Positions 14,159-21,939 are shown, counted from the stretch's first letter. The stretch is 26,228 bases of DNA from JAVBLF01 sp031553675 (GCA_031553675.1 JAVBLF010000111.1:1-26228); one strand, 5' to 3'. Made by a program: numbers and translations. The notes: generated by a model not told the origin, from the sequence alone.

Positions 14159-15034
14159 TTATTTCGCTTTGTAGTTCTTCGGCGTTGCGATCACCCAGTT
14201 CTGAAGCTTCTGATCCTGGGGCAGGATGTGGGCGTCGAACCACATGTAGAAGAAGCGCTCGGCCGGAACGGTGTAGTAGCCGTCCTGCAAGTGATCGCTC
14301 GTATCGTAGGGGTCGGCGAGCACGAGCACGTCGTCGCCAAAGCCCTCCGTGCCCATGGTGTCGTAGCCGATGATCGCCTGCCAGTGTCCGGCCCAGTCGA
14401 TCCACTCGACCATGATCGGGACGCCCGCTTTGAGCTTTCCGATCACCCATTCGGTGAACTTCGCGGGGTCTTCGAAGGTATAGGCACTCTTGCCGTCCTT
14501 CGTCAGGCTGGATTGCACGTCATAGCCGATCGACTGAAAGAACTTGACCATGCCCGCGGTCGATGTGCCGTATTCGCCCTCTTCGTCCGCGAGACCTGGG
14601 GTTTCTTTGTTGCTGCCGTTCAGGTCGGCGTTGGACTGCATGACCTTCGCGATGTCGAGTTCTTTGTATGTTTTCTCGCCAAAGTGGTGGAGCACCATGA
14701 GCGCCGTGGCGTTTCCGCAGCTCCATTCCGTCGTCTGCTGGTAGGTCTTGAACTTCGGCAAGATCGTCAGCGTCTTCGTGCTCTTGAGATTGTAGTAATC
14801 GGGATGCGCAAAGTAGGGCGAATCCGCATGATCTCCGCTCTTGGCGTAGGACGAGGCGCCGCTCGACTTCGTGTCGTAGCCCTTGGGATAGGGAATTTCG
14901 TTGATAGGCGTCTGGGGGGCGAGTTTCGTCGCTGCGACGGCGCCTGTGAGCGACGCCTGCGGGTTCTGGCAAGCTCCGAGGGCGAGCGTCAGCGCGAGTA
15001 CGGCCGACATTGCGATGGCGGTGTGCTGTTTCAT
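14159..15034 (-). CDS. Lipoprotein with papain-like C39-type peptidase domain
   Basis: The start at 15034 has an ideal AGGAGG site; the longer frame upstream lacks one. Residues 1-22 are a lipoprotein signal ending LALGAC, so the protein is anchored outside the membrane at Cys22. The peptidase domain runs from about 90 and shows TYQQTTEWSCGNATALMVL with the probable nucleophile Cys106 and an oxyanion Gln near 100, HWQAIIGYD with His217, and LADPYD with Asp241, all in family order. It resembles the stand-alone Peptidase_C39_2 group rather than bacteriocin exporters. Substrate unknown. It has its own promoter, a 260-base leader and a terminator. Confidence 0.85.
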   Translation of the reverse strand: MKQHTAIAMSAVLALTLALGACQNPQASLTGAVAATKLAPQTPINEIPYPKGYDTKSSGASSYAKSGDHADSPYFAHPDYYNLKSTKTLTILPKFKTYQQTTEWSCGNATALMVLHHFGEKTYKELDIAKVMQSNADLNGSNKETPGLADEEGEYGTSTAGMVKFFQSIGYDVQSSLTKDGKSAYTFEDPAKFTEWVIGKLKAGVPIMVEWIDWAGHWQAIIGYDTMGTEGFGDDVLVLADPYDTSDHLQDGYYTVPAERFFYMWFDAHILPQDQKLQNWVIATPKNYKAK

Positions 15035-15298
15035 GTCAATCCTCCTATTCCGGATGTGTTCCCCTTTGCGCATGGGCGTTTGGGAACACAAACCACGCTG
15101 GCCGCGGTCAGCCCCATGGCGGCCAATCGCGGCGAAGACGGTCGATCGATGAGGAAAACGCACAAAAATAGCCGGTACGGACGATGCAAAGTCCAACCAA
15201 TTCCCTCATCATATCGATAAAAGAACAGTCAGACTCCCGCACCGGTTTGTCCGGCTCCAAAGCCTGTCTTGGTGTATACACACCGCGCCTATACTGTC
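15035..15298 (-). other. Long 5' leader of the C39-like gene, no gene seen
   Basis: From the promoter at 15305-15333 to the start codon the transcript would carry about 264 untranslated bases. A GGTGTGTATACACC palindrome and a GCCGGACAAACCGGT hairpin occur near its 5' end. I do not recognise a known riboswitch class, and short frames here lack ribosome sites. Confidence 0.45.
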
Positions 15299-15304
15299 GG
15301 AACA

Positions 15305-15333
15305 ATCGTAACATTGGACGGGCGGCCTGTCAA
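15305..15333 (-). promoter_or_regulatory. Promoter for the C39-like lipoprotein gene
   Basis: TTGACA (15333-15328), 17 bases, TACGAT (15310-15305) on the minus strand, placed after the terminator of the B12-riboswitch unit. Confidence 0.72.
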
Positions 15334-15395
15334 GAATGCGAATTGTTGAATTTTTGTATTTTCGGATGTTCGCGTGTCCCATCCGCCCGTTGCAC

Positions 15396-15431
15396 AAAAA
15401 AGCCCGGTACGGCTGTGGGGACCGTACCGGG
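15396..15431 (-). terminator. Terminator of the cobalamin-riboswitch transcript
   Basis: Perfect 10-bp stem CCCGGTACGG/CCGTACCGGG with a 9-base loop, then CTTTTTT on the minus strand. It begins 12 bases after the stop codon of the 44-codon ORF. Confidence 0.88.
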
Positions 15432-15443
15432 TTGCAAGAGGGA

Positions 15444-15578
15444 TCAATCGGAAATATGCGCGGCGCTTTTGACGTAACAAAACCCATCGGCGAACGCAGG
15501 TGCGAGCGTTGACGCGGACGGGCAAATGGACACGTCGCCATGGCCGATAGGAGGCAAAACCATGGTCGTGCACGCCAA
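15444..15578 (-). CDS. Candidate 44-residue protein under cobalamin-riboswitch control
   Basis: A TTG at 15578 has GAGG six bases upstream, 30 bases after the aptamer ends, and the TGA is 12 bases before the terminator. The frame fills the whole transcript between aptamer and terminator. The peptide begins MACTTMVLPPIGHGDVSICP and has three cysteines and two histidines, a composition that could bind metal or corrinoid; there is no membrane helix or signal sequence. An ATG 15 bases further in is an alternative start without a ribosome site. I know no family for it. It could instead be an untranslated regulatory RNA. Confidence 0.4.
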   Translation of the reverse strand: MACTTMVLPPIGHGDVSICPSASTLAPAFADGFCYVKSAAHISD

Positions 15579-15608
15579 CCAAATCCTCGTTGGTCAACAG
15601 CGCGGAAG

Positions 15609-15762
15609 CATGCAAGCAGGTCTTCTGGCTCGAGCGTCGTTGCGGTGTTCTCCTTCCCAGCCGAAGCCAGTGGATCTTGAACACAACTCTTCTCTTACAG
15701 CGGCGAGACCGCACGGGACTTTCACCCGTTTCCCTGTTAGGCGCGAAGCACTTGCAGCCTTG
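15609..15762 (-). promoter_or_regulatory. Cobalamin (B12) riboswitch aptamer
   Basis: The minus strand reads the conserved elements in order: GGGAAACGGGTGAAAGTCCC around 15715-15734, GCCGCTGTAA at 15704-15695, a CCACTGG segment, GGGAAGGAG, and the B12 box AGCCAGAAGACCTGC at 15630-15616. The closing stem P1 is TGCAAG with CTTGCA (15756-15751 with 15616-15611). It should bind a cobalamin and repress expression downstream. Its transcript is bounded by its own promoter and terminator. Confidence 0.93.
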
Positions 15763-15783
15763 CGGATATTCGATTGTGCCTTT

Positions 15784-15812
15784 AGCATAGCACGTTGACA
15801 CATGCATGTCAA
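15784..15812 (-). promoter_or_regulatory. Promoter of the cobalamin riboswitch
   Basis: TTGACA (15812-15807), 17 bases, TATGCT (15789-15784) on the minus strand. A second TGTCAA makes an inverted repeat with the -35 box. Confidence 0.82.
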
Positions 15813-15879
15813 TTGGATTTCTTCGCATTTTAGCCTATCTTGTGTTTGTGGCAAATTTCGACACAACATCTTGTGGCGC

Positions 15880-15907
15880 TTGACAAGCGGCCCCCGCATG
15901 CTATAAT
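15880..15907 (+). promoter_or_regulatory. Promoter of the thrS leader
   Basis: TTGACA (15880-15885) and TATAAT (15902-15907) with a 16-base spacer, just upstream of the T-box leader. Confidence 0.85.
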
Positions 15908-15913
15908 GAGACA

Positions 15914-16170
15914 AAACGAACACAAAACCCTCGGATGATGGGAACGAGTACGCATGCCATGCCGCCCCCAGAGAGAAGCGCCCTCGGCTGCAAGCGCTTC
16001 GGCAGGCACGATGCGGAATACCACTCCCGGACGCGGCGCGCGGGGCGCGATACAGCCCCCAATGAAGAGGCGCACACACAGCGCGCAACTTGGGTGGAAA
16101 CGCGGGCGAAAGCTCGTCCCTTGATCCTGCACCGGAACTTCCGCGTGCGGCGACAAGGGCTTTTTTATTG
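15914..16170 (+). promoter_or_regulatory. T-box leader of thrS (threonine, specifier ACC)
   Basis: Stem I elements appear in order: AGTA at about 15947, the AGAGAG bulge at 15969, a GGCTGC distal loop, then GGAATACCACTCCCGG with ACC (Thr) at 16020-16022 after GAAT. The T-box sequence TGGGTGGAAACGCGGG is at 16091-16106. The competing terminator follows. Uncharged tRNA-Thr should favour the antiterminator and allow thrS expression. Confidence 0.9.
16117..16166 (+). terminator. T-box-controlled terminator of thrS
   Basis: CCCTTG pairs with CAAGGG enclosing an inner CCTGCAC/GTGCGG stem, followed by TTTTTT at 16161-16166. Confidence 0.75.
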
Positions 16171-16219
16171 GATTGACATGCAATTGCGCATCCTAACAGA
16201 CAAAAGGAGAGGGACATTC

Positions 16220-18121
16220 ATGCGGATTCAACTGGAGGACGGACGCGCGATCGATGCCCAAGCCGGGCAGAGCGCGCTCGACATCGCGAAAGAACACCTG
16301 CCCGAACGCTACAGCGGCATGCTCGCGGCCGAATTCGACGGCCATTTGATCGACGCCTTTGCGCCGCTTCAGGCAGACGGGGCGCTGAAAACGCTGACTT
16401 GGGAGGACGACGGCGGCAAATGGACGCTGCGCCACACCGCCTCGCACATCATGGCGCAGGCCGTAAAGCGCCTCTTCCCGCAGGCCAAGCTCGCCATCGG
16501 CCCCGCGATCGACAACGGTTTCTACTACGATTTCGATACGGACCGCCCCTTCTCGACCGAAGACTTCGACGCGATAGAGAAGGAAATGAAGAAGATCGTC
16601 AAGGAGAATTTCCGCCTCGAACGCATCGAGCTGCCCCGCGCCGAAGCGATCGCGTTCTTCCAACAGCAGAATGAGCCCTACAAGGTCGAACTGATCGAAG
16701 ACCTGCCCGAAGGCGAAACCATCTCCCTCTACAAACAAGGCGAGTTCACCGACCTCTGCGCCGGTCCTCACCTCGGTTCGACGGGCAAGGTCAAACACTT
16801 CCGCCTCATGAGCGTCGCGGGTGCCTATTGGCGCGGCGATGAAAAGAACAAGATGCTCCAGCGCATCTACGCGACGGCTTTCGCGACGAAAGAAGAACTC
16901 GAAGCCTACATCGAGCGCATCGAGGAAGCCAAAAAACGCGACCACCGCAAGCTCGGTCGCCAGCTCGACCTTTTCGACATCCAGGATGCCGGTCCAGGTT
17001 TCCCCTTCTTCTATCCCAAAGGCATGGTGCTGCGCAACCAGCTCGAAAATTTCTGGCGCGAACAGCACGCCCAACGCGGCTACCAAGAGATCAAGACGCC
17101 GATCATACTCAACCGCGACCTTTGGATCCAGTCGGGACACTGGGATCACTACCAAAACAACATGTACTTCACCAAGATCGACGACCTCGACTATGCCGTG
17201 AAGCCCATGAACTGCCCCGGCTCCATGCTGACCTACAAGCGCCGCATCTACAGCTACCGCGACCTCCCCGAGCGCATGTGTGAACTCGGCCTCGTCCACC
17301 GCCACGAGCTGTCGGGCGCGTTGCACGGCCTGATGCGCGTGCGCTGCTTCACGCAGGACGACTCCCACATCTTCATGACGCCCGAACAGATCAAGGGCGA
17401 AGTGCAGGGCCTGATCGACAAGCTGACTTACTTCTACAAGCTATTCGGCTTTAGCTTCCGCGTCGAGTTGTCCACACGCCCTGAAAACTCCATGGGCAGC
17501 CAGGAAGACTGGGACAACGCCACCGAGGGCCTGCGTCTTGCGATCGAAGAACTGGGCATGCCCTTCGTCGTCAACGAGGGCGACGGCGCTTTCTACGGCC
17601 CGAAGCTCGACTTCCACCTCGAAGACGCTCTGGGACGCACTTGGCAGTGCGGCACGATCCAGCTCGACTTCCAGATGCCGGAGCGCTTCGATCTGCACTA
17701 CGTCGGCCCCGACGGCGAAAAGCACCGCCCCGTCATGCTGCACTCGACCAGCTTCGGCTCGATCGAGCGCTTCATCGCCATCCTGACCGAACACACCGCA
17801 GGCGCTTTCCCGCTCTGGGTGTCGCCCGTGCAGGTGAAAGTCCTCTCGCTTACCGAGCGCAACGAGGCCATGGCCCACGCGATCGCGAAGAGCCTGTCCG
17901 ATCGCGGCATCCGCGTCGAAACCGACGTCCGCAACGAAAAGATCGGCTACAAGATCCGCGAAGCCCAGCTCGAAAAGGTCCCGTATATGCTCGTCATCGG
18001 CGACAAGGAAGCCGAAGCCGGCGTCGTCGCGGTGCGCGCCCGCAAGGAGGGCGACCTCGGTACGATGACGCTAACGAGCTTCATCGAGAGCGTCGAGAAG
18101 GAGATTCGGGAACGCAGATAA
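16220..18121 (+). CDS. thrS: Threonine--tRNA ligase
   Basis: Cytosolic enzyme that charges tRNA-Thr. The 633-residue product starts with a TGS domain (1-62), then an editing domain with HTASH (72-76), the class II core with MNCPGSM, LVHRHELSGALHGLMRVR and FTQDDSHIF, and a C-terminal anticodon-binding domain from WVSPVQVKVL. Zinc-binding cysteine and histidine residues of the core are in place. The start at 16220 follows AAAGGAGAGGGACATTC; the open frame extends upstream through the T-box leader but has no ribosome site. Length agrees with the family (about 640). Confidence 0.98.
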   Translation: MRIQLEDGRAIDAQAGQSALDIAKEHLPERYSGMLAAEFDGHLIDAFAPLQADGALKTLTWEDDGGKWTLRHTASHIMAQAVKRLFPQAKLAIGPAIDNGFYYDFDTDRPFSTEDFDAIEKEMKKIVKENFRLERIELPRAEAIAFFQQQNEPYKVELIEDLPEGETISLYKQGEFTDLCAGPHLGSTGKVKHFRLMSVAGAYWRGDEKNKMLQRIYATAFATKEELEAYIERIEEAKKRDHRKLGRQLDLFDIQDAGPGFPFFYPKGMVLRNQLENFWREQHAQRGYQEIKTPIILNRDLWIQSGHWDHYQNNMYFTKIDDLDYAVKPMNCPGSMLTYKRRIYSYRDLPERMCELGLVHRHELSGALHGLMRVRCFTQDDSHIFMTPEQIKGEVQGLIDKLTYFYKLFGFSFRVELSTRPENSMGSQEDWDNATEGLRLAIEELGMPFVVNEGDGAFYGPKLDFHLEDALGRTWQCGTIQLDFQMPERFDLHYVGPDGEKHRPVMLHSTSFGSIERFIAILTEHTAGAFPLWVSPVQVKVLSLTERNEAMAHAIAKSLSDRGIRVETDVRNEKIGYKIREAQLEKVPYMLVIGDKEAEAGVVAVRARKEGDLGTMTLTSFIESVEKEIRERR

Positions 18122-18137
18122 ATAATGGCTTTTTCTT

Positions 18138-18161
18138 TTACTTTTCTTGAAAGAAAAGTAA
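18138..18161 (+). terminator. Hairpin after thrS
   Basis: TTACTTTTCT/AGAAAAGTAA, a 10-bp perfect stem with TGAA loop, flanked by T- and A-rich bases. It likely ends thrS and is related to the poly-T hairpins at 18977 and 25706. Confidence 0.55.
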
Positions 18162-18178
18162 CAAAAGAACTTTCATAC

Positions 18179-18254
18179 GCACCCCACAAATCTCCGATTT
18201 GCGGGGACCCCGCTCCTGCACCCCACGAATCTCCGATTTGCGGGGACCCCGCTC
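18179..18254 (+). repeat. Tandem 37-bp repeat, two copies
   Basis: Copies at 18179-18215 and 18218-18254 differ at one position. Each forms a hairpin from CAAATC/GATTTG flanked by CCCC/GGGG. A further hairpin GGAATGCCT/AAGGCATTCC follows at 18257-18285. Confidence 0.8.
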
Positions 18255-18333
18255 GCCGGAATGCCTCGCTCAACGCAAGGCATTCCGTTGGGGCGTGGCA
18301 GTCGGACGATCTGTTTTGAAGGGAGGAAATCTG

Positions 18334-18822
18334 GTGGAAGAAGCCACGATCATCAAGGCCAAGAGGCTCAGTCTCAAATGGATCCTCATCGGCGCGGGCG
18401 TACTGCTCGTCGCGGCGCTCGCCGTCGTAATTGCGCTCAACATCCACAGCCGCCGGACAACGACGGTGTCGATCGATTCGATGCGCGACAAGGGCTGGAG
18501 TTCTGCCACCGCGCTGCTCGACGAGGGCGGCGCGATGATCTACGAGCAAAAAGGCGAAGACCATTTTTACCTCGTCGTCGGCAAGTCGCCCGACGGAAAC
18601 CGCGCGTGGCGCGACGGCAAGCTCGATGTCAAGCGTGAGGGCACGACGCTTACGATCTCCCTCACCTCCTCGCCTGGCGACCTCGGCTTTGTCTATCCCG
18701 TCGCGATCTACCGCCTCTACCGCGATGCGCGCATCGACACCCTCCACCTGATCGTCAACGGCGAAGAAAAATCCTTCCAAACCATCGTCGCCTGCGACAA
18801 GCTTTCCGACTACATCAAATAG
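18334..18822 (+). CDS. Single-pass membrane protein of unknown function (162 aa)
   Basis: GGAGG lies seven bases before a GTG at 18334, which I prefer to the longer frame through the repeats. The protein begins MEEATIIKAKRLSLKWIL, and residues about 16-36 (ILIGAGVLLVAALAVVIAL) are a membrane helix with positive residues before it, so the C-terminal 120 residues are probably extracellular. That part looks beta-rich (MIYEQKGEDHFYLVVGKSPD, TLTISLTSSPGD, LHLIVNGEEKSF). I recognise no family. It lies alone between thrS and a terminator. Confidence 0.8.
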   Translation: MEEATIIKAKRLSLKWILIGAGVLLVAALAVVIALNIHSRRTTTVSIDSMRDKGWSSATALLDEGGAMIYEQKGEDHFYLVVGKSPDGNRAWRDGKLDVKREGTTLTISLTSSPGDLGFVYPVAIYRLYRDARIDTLHLIVNGEEKSFQTIVACDKLSDYIK

Positions 18823-18842
18823 CACAACAAAAAATAGCACAA

Positions 18843-18872
18843 AAAAAGTGGTCGTTTTTCGGCCACTTTTTC
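18843..18872 (+). terminator. Terminator after the membrane protein gene
   Basis: AAAAAGTGG(T)C/G(G)CCACTTTTT stem with a 7-base loop, T-run on the plus strand and A-run on the other side; it may act in both directions. Confidence 0.8.
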
Positions 18873-18922
18873 GCGCGGGCGCAAAGCGTTGCAAACATCG
18901 TCATCTGTCGCACGCTCCAACG

Positions 18923-19021
18923 GCGCGGGTCGCGGAAGCGAGCTGCGCCGGGCCGAAGGCGTGCGAAAGTTTTTGTCCCACTTTTTTCAAAAGTGGGTAG
19001 GGGTTTGGGGACAAAGTCCCC
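18923..19021. repeat. Poly-T hairpin repeat, copy 1, downstream of the acyl-CoA ligase
   Basis: GGTCGCGGAAGCGAGCTGCGCCGGG is followed by a GTGC/GAA segment, TTTTTGTC, and the stem CCCACTTTT/AAAAGTGGG (18977-18997). GGGGAC-AAA-GTCCCC (19007-19021) is a second perfect hairpin. The same order recurs at 25643-25730. On the minus strand it may end the ligase transcript. Confidence 0.6.
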
Positions 19022-19031
19022 AACGCTCCCC

Positions 19032-20723
19032 CTAGCGGAACTCCGCGCGGAACGCCTCGGCTTTTTTCTGGGCTTCTTCCCGGAGCTGCTTTCGGCGGAT
19101 CTTGCCACTCAGCGTTTTGGGAAGGGCCTCGACGAACTCGATCATGCGGGGGTACTTGTAGGGCGCCGTTGTGTGTTTGACGTGCTGCTGCAATTCCTTC
19201 TTCAAAGCCTCGCTGGGCGCATAGCCGTTCGACAGCACGATGGTCGCCTGCACGATCTGGCCGCGCACGGGATCGGGGGCGGCGGAGATCGCGCTTTCGA
19301 GCACGGCGGGGTGGGTGAGCAGGGCCGACTCGACCTCGAACGGGCCGATGCGGTAGCCGGAGGATTTGATCACGTCGTCGGCGCGCCCGATGAACCAGTA
19401 AAGTCCTTCTTCGTCCTGCCAGGCGGTGTCGCCGGTGTGATACCAGCCGTCGAACCAGCATTCGTCGGTGCGGGCCTGATCTTTGTAGTAGCCGCAGAAG
19501 AGGCCGGTTGGCTTGCCTTCGCCGACGCGGATGCAGACTTCGCCATCCTCGCCGGGTTCGCACACTTCGCCGTTTTCGTTCAAAAGCGCCACACGGTAGA
19601 GCGGGTTGGGTTTGCCCATCGAGCCGGGCATGGGTTCGTCAAAGCGCCAGTTCGCGAAAATTGGCACGCCCTCGGTCTGCCCGCAGGCTTCGTAGATCTT
19701 CACGCCGAAGATCTTGTAAAACTGGCGGTAGACTTCGGCGTTCAGCGGTTCGCCCGCCGTCGCCGCGTGCCGCAATGCGCTCAAGTCATAGCGCGACAGA
19801 TCCATCTTGATCAAAAAGCGGTAGATGGTCGGCGGCGCGCAGAAGCTCGTCACGCGGTAGGTTTCGAGTTTTTCGGCCAGCTTTTCGGCGTCGAACTTCT
19901 CCATGTCGTAGACGAATTGCGCCGTGCCGACGATCCATTGGCCGTAGATCTTGCCCCAGGAACACTTGGCCCAGCCGGTGTCCGCCACGGTCAAGTGCAG
20001 GTCGTTTTCGTCGGTCTGGTGCCAGTAGTGCGCCGTCACAGCATGGCCGAGCGGATAGGCGAAGTCGTGTAACGCCATCTTCGGCATGCCCGTCGTGCCC
20101 GAGGTGAAGTAGATCAGCATGGGGTCTTCGTTCTTCGGGAGATCTGCTTCGGTGGGCTTTTCAAAGGTTTCCGACGCTTCCTCGACGGCGGCGTCAAAGT
20201 CCAGCCAGCCGTCGCGCTCCTCTCCGTCGAGCAGCGAGAGGATCCGCAGGCTGGGGCATTTCGGCGCAGCCTCTTCATAGGCGGCGATCAGCGACGGATC
20301 GGCGACAGAGATCGCCATTTTGACTTCGGCGGCGTTGACGCGGTACTCGATGTCCTTGGCCTGGAGCTGGTAGGTCGCGGGGATGATCACGACGCCCAGC
20401 TTGCACAGCGCGACGGCGATGTACCAATACTGGTAGCGGCGCATGACGGTCAGCATGACGGTGTCGCCTTTTTGGAGGCCAAGCTTACGGAAGGCGTTGG
20501 CGGCCTTGTCGCTGTAACGCTTCATGTCGGCGAAGCTGAAGCGGCGTTCGCGCCCATGGTCGTCGCACCAGAGCAGGGCGAGTTTGTCCGGGTCGAGGCG
20601 GGCGTACTCATCGACGACATCGTAGCCGAAGTTAAAGCGTTCCGGCAGGGCGATGCGGCAGTGTTGCGCCATGTCCTCATAGGACGTGCAGTCGGTCTTG
20701 TAATATCGGTTCGCTAAATTCAT
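19032..20723 (-). CDS. AMP-forming acyl-CoA ligase (acetyl/medium-chain acyl-CoA synthetase family)
   Basis: The 563-residue enzyme activates a carboxylic acid with ATP and couples it to CoA. The adenylation motif YFTSGTTGMPK is at 205-215, followed by YEACGQTEG, GWYHTGD, GRADDVIKSSGYRIGP and the C-terminal catalytic lysine in PKTLSGKIRR. The closest pattern I recall is the ACSM-like or broad-range acetyl-CoA synthetase group; the substrate cannot be read from sequence. AAGGAG is about ten bases before the ATG. It follows an XRE-cupin regulator gene after 278 bases and probably shares its T-box-controlled transcription, suggesting activation of acids derived from amino-acid fermentation. Confidence 0.9.
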   Translation of the reverse strand: MNLANRYYKTDCTSYEDMAQHCRIALPERFNFGYDVVDEYARLDPDKLALLWCDDHGRERRFSFADMKRYSDKAANAFRKLGLQKGDTVMLTVMRRYQYWYIAVALCKLGVVIIPATYQLQAKDIEYRVNAAEVKMAISVADPSLIAAYEEAAPKCPSLRILSLLDGEERDGWLDFDAAVEEASETFEKPTEADLPKNEDPMLIYFTSGTTGMPKMALHDFAYPLGHAVTAHYWHQTDENDLHLTVADTGWAKCSWGKIYGQWIVGTAQFVYDMEKFDAEKLAEKLETYRVTSFCAPPTIYRFLIKMDLSRYDLSALRHAATAGEPLNAEVYRQFYKIFGVKIYEACGQTEGVPIFANWRFDEPMPGSMGKPNPLYRVALLNENGEVCEPGEDGEVCIRVGEGKPTGLFCGYYKDQARTDECWFDGWYHTGDTAWQDEEGLYWFIGRADDVIKSSGYRIGPFEVESALLTHPAVLESAISAAPDPVRGQIVQATIVLSNGYAPSEALKKELQQHVKHTTAPYKYPRMIEFVEALPKTLSGKIRRKQLREEAQKKAEAFRAEFR

Positions 20724-20805
20724 GGCGGATCTGCTCCTTCACAGCGGAATTGCCCATGCTCCTTTGATTCGCGGTCGCGGTGCGGTGCGCGAAAGCAATT
20801 CCGAA

Positions 20806-20940
20806 TGGGATTCCAAAAGGGTTGCGGCGAACAGCCTCAACGGGAGATGAACATTTTTGTTCAACTCACCGGGGTTGAGGCGAACAGCCTCAACGGGAGT
20901 TGAGCATTTTTGTTCAACTCACCGAGGTTGAGCGCTATGC
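20806..20940 (+). repeat. REP-like hairpin element, copy 1, core duplicated in tandem
   Basis: The element opens with TGGGATTCCAAAAGG. A 53-bp core is then repeated at 20826-20878 and 20879-20932. Each core nests an inner stem (GAGATGAAC or GAGTTGAGC with GTTCAACTC, loop ATTTTT) inside an outer stem CCTCAAC/GTTGAGG. A third copy lies inverted at 25034-25119. Confidence 0.85.
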
Positions 20941-21001
20941 GCGAGACTCATCCCTTATGGCTTGAGGTTCGGGGGATGGAATCCCCCCAGAAAAAGCAAT
21001 G

Positions 21002-21568
21002 CTAAAATTTCGGCGGGATCACGAGCGCCATGAATCGAACAGGGCCCGAGATCGCCTTCATGCCGTGGGGGATGCTCGAGTCGAAATAGATCGAGTCGCC
21101 TTCGGTCATGATCAGTTCTTTGCCGCCGATATTGAGCTGCATGATGCCTTCGAGGATGTAGTCGAATTCCTGGCCGTCGTGGCTGTTCAGGTCGATCCGC
21201 GCGTCGGGATCGTCGGGCTGGATCGTGACGTGAAAGGGTTCGACGCTTTTGTGCGCGAAGTTGAACGCCAGGCTTTCGTAAGCGTAATCGCGGTTCATGC
21301 GGCGGGACTGTACACCGCGTCCCTTGCGGACCAAACAATAGCCGTGAAGCTTGGGCGTTTTGCCGGTCAAAAGCGACGTAACCTCGACGCCAAAAACCGG
21401 CGCGATGCTCGTCAAAAAGCTGATGGGGATGTCGATCTCGCCCTTTTCGCAGGCCAGATAGTCTTCCAGCGGAACCCCGATCTTTGCGGCGACTTCTTCG
21501 GCTTCCATCTCGCAGATCTCGCGCATGGCGCGGATGCGTGCGGCGATTTCTTTGACAGACTCGGACAT
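21002..21568 (-). CDS. XRE-cupin transcriptional regulator
   Basis: Residues about 8-60 are a helix-turn-helix (AARIRAMREICEMEAEEVAA, LEDYLACEKGEIDIPISFL) and about 120-185 a cupin (QEFDYILEGIMQLNIGG, DSIYFDSSIPHGMKAI), the layout of SutR/PuuR-type regulators whose cupin senses a small molecule. AGGAGG is seven bases before ATG 21568. The gene directly follows a T-box terminator, and the acyl-CoA ligase lies downstream on the same strand. The pair XRE-cupin plus acyl-CoA ligase suggests the regulator controls the ligase in response to its substrate or product, a guess from context. Confidence 0.9.
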   Translation of the reverse strand: MSESVKEIAARIRAMREICEMEAEEVAAKIGVPLEDYLACEKGEIDIPISFLTSIAPVFGVEVTSLLTGKTPKLHGYCLVRKGRGVQSRRMNRDYAYESLAFNFAHKSVEPFHVTIQPDDPDARIDLNSHDGQEFDYILEGIMQLNIGGKELIMTEGDSIYFDSSIPHGMKAISGPVRFMALVIPPKF

Positions 21569-21624
21569 GGGAATTCCTCCTGTTTCTTTGCGCAAAGCGT
21601 GGCCCATGCCACGTCATTTCGATA

Positions 21625-21905
21625 CAAAAACGCCTCGTCCTGAAACATCAAGGACGAGGCGTGTGCTCGCGGTACCACCTTGCTTCGCGCCCGATCGGCC
21701 GATCGCTCCAAATCGTGCGCGCGCTCAAGCCCGTAACGGGGGCGTCCGTTCGCCGCTAATGATCCCATGTCGGGACGTTCACAGCAAAAGCTCGGGAGCG
21801 ACATTCAGCATTGGCCTAACCGAGGAACCTTTCAGCCGGTGAGTCCCTCTCTCTTGGGCGGCGTCTTGCCTACTCTTCTCCTTCATCGCCATTCAATATG
21901 GATTA
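21625..21905 (-). promoter_or_regulatory. T-box leader ahead of XRE-cupin gene (specifier read as GUC, Val)
   Basis: Minus strand, in order: GAGTAGGC, the AGAGAGAGGGA bulge, GGCTGAAAGG, then GCTGAATGTCGCTCCCGAGC, in which GTC follows GAAT just as ACC does in the thrS leader. The T-box AAGGTGGTACCGCG is at about 21682-21669. The terminator CGCCTCGTCCTTGA/TCAGGACGAGGCG ends with TTTTT near 21626. No aminoacyl-tRNA synthetase gene follows. Confidence 0.9.
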
Positions 21906-21910
21906 TCACG

Positions 21911-21939
21911 ATGATAAAGCATTTTTTCGCATCTGTCAA
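21911..21939 (-). promoter_or_regulatory. Promoter of the second T-box unit
   Basis: TTGACA (21939-21934), 17 bases, TATCAT (21916-21911) on the minus strand. Confidence 0.83.

Noticed and set aside
15562..15798. Rightward ORF with a good AGGAGG site and ATG opposite the cobalamin riboswitch
   Set aside because: It is antisense to the conserved aptamer, whose bases dictate its codons, and the product resembles nothing. The ribosome-like site is probably chance.
15935..16219. N-terminal extension of ThrRS by 95 codons
   Set aside because: The extension is the T-box leader read as protein. The TGS domain starts exactly at 16220 behind a ribosome site.
20826..20932. CRISPR array
   Set aside because: There are only two direct copies with no spacers between them, and no cas genes; the unit is a nested hairpin.
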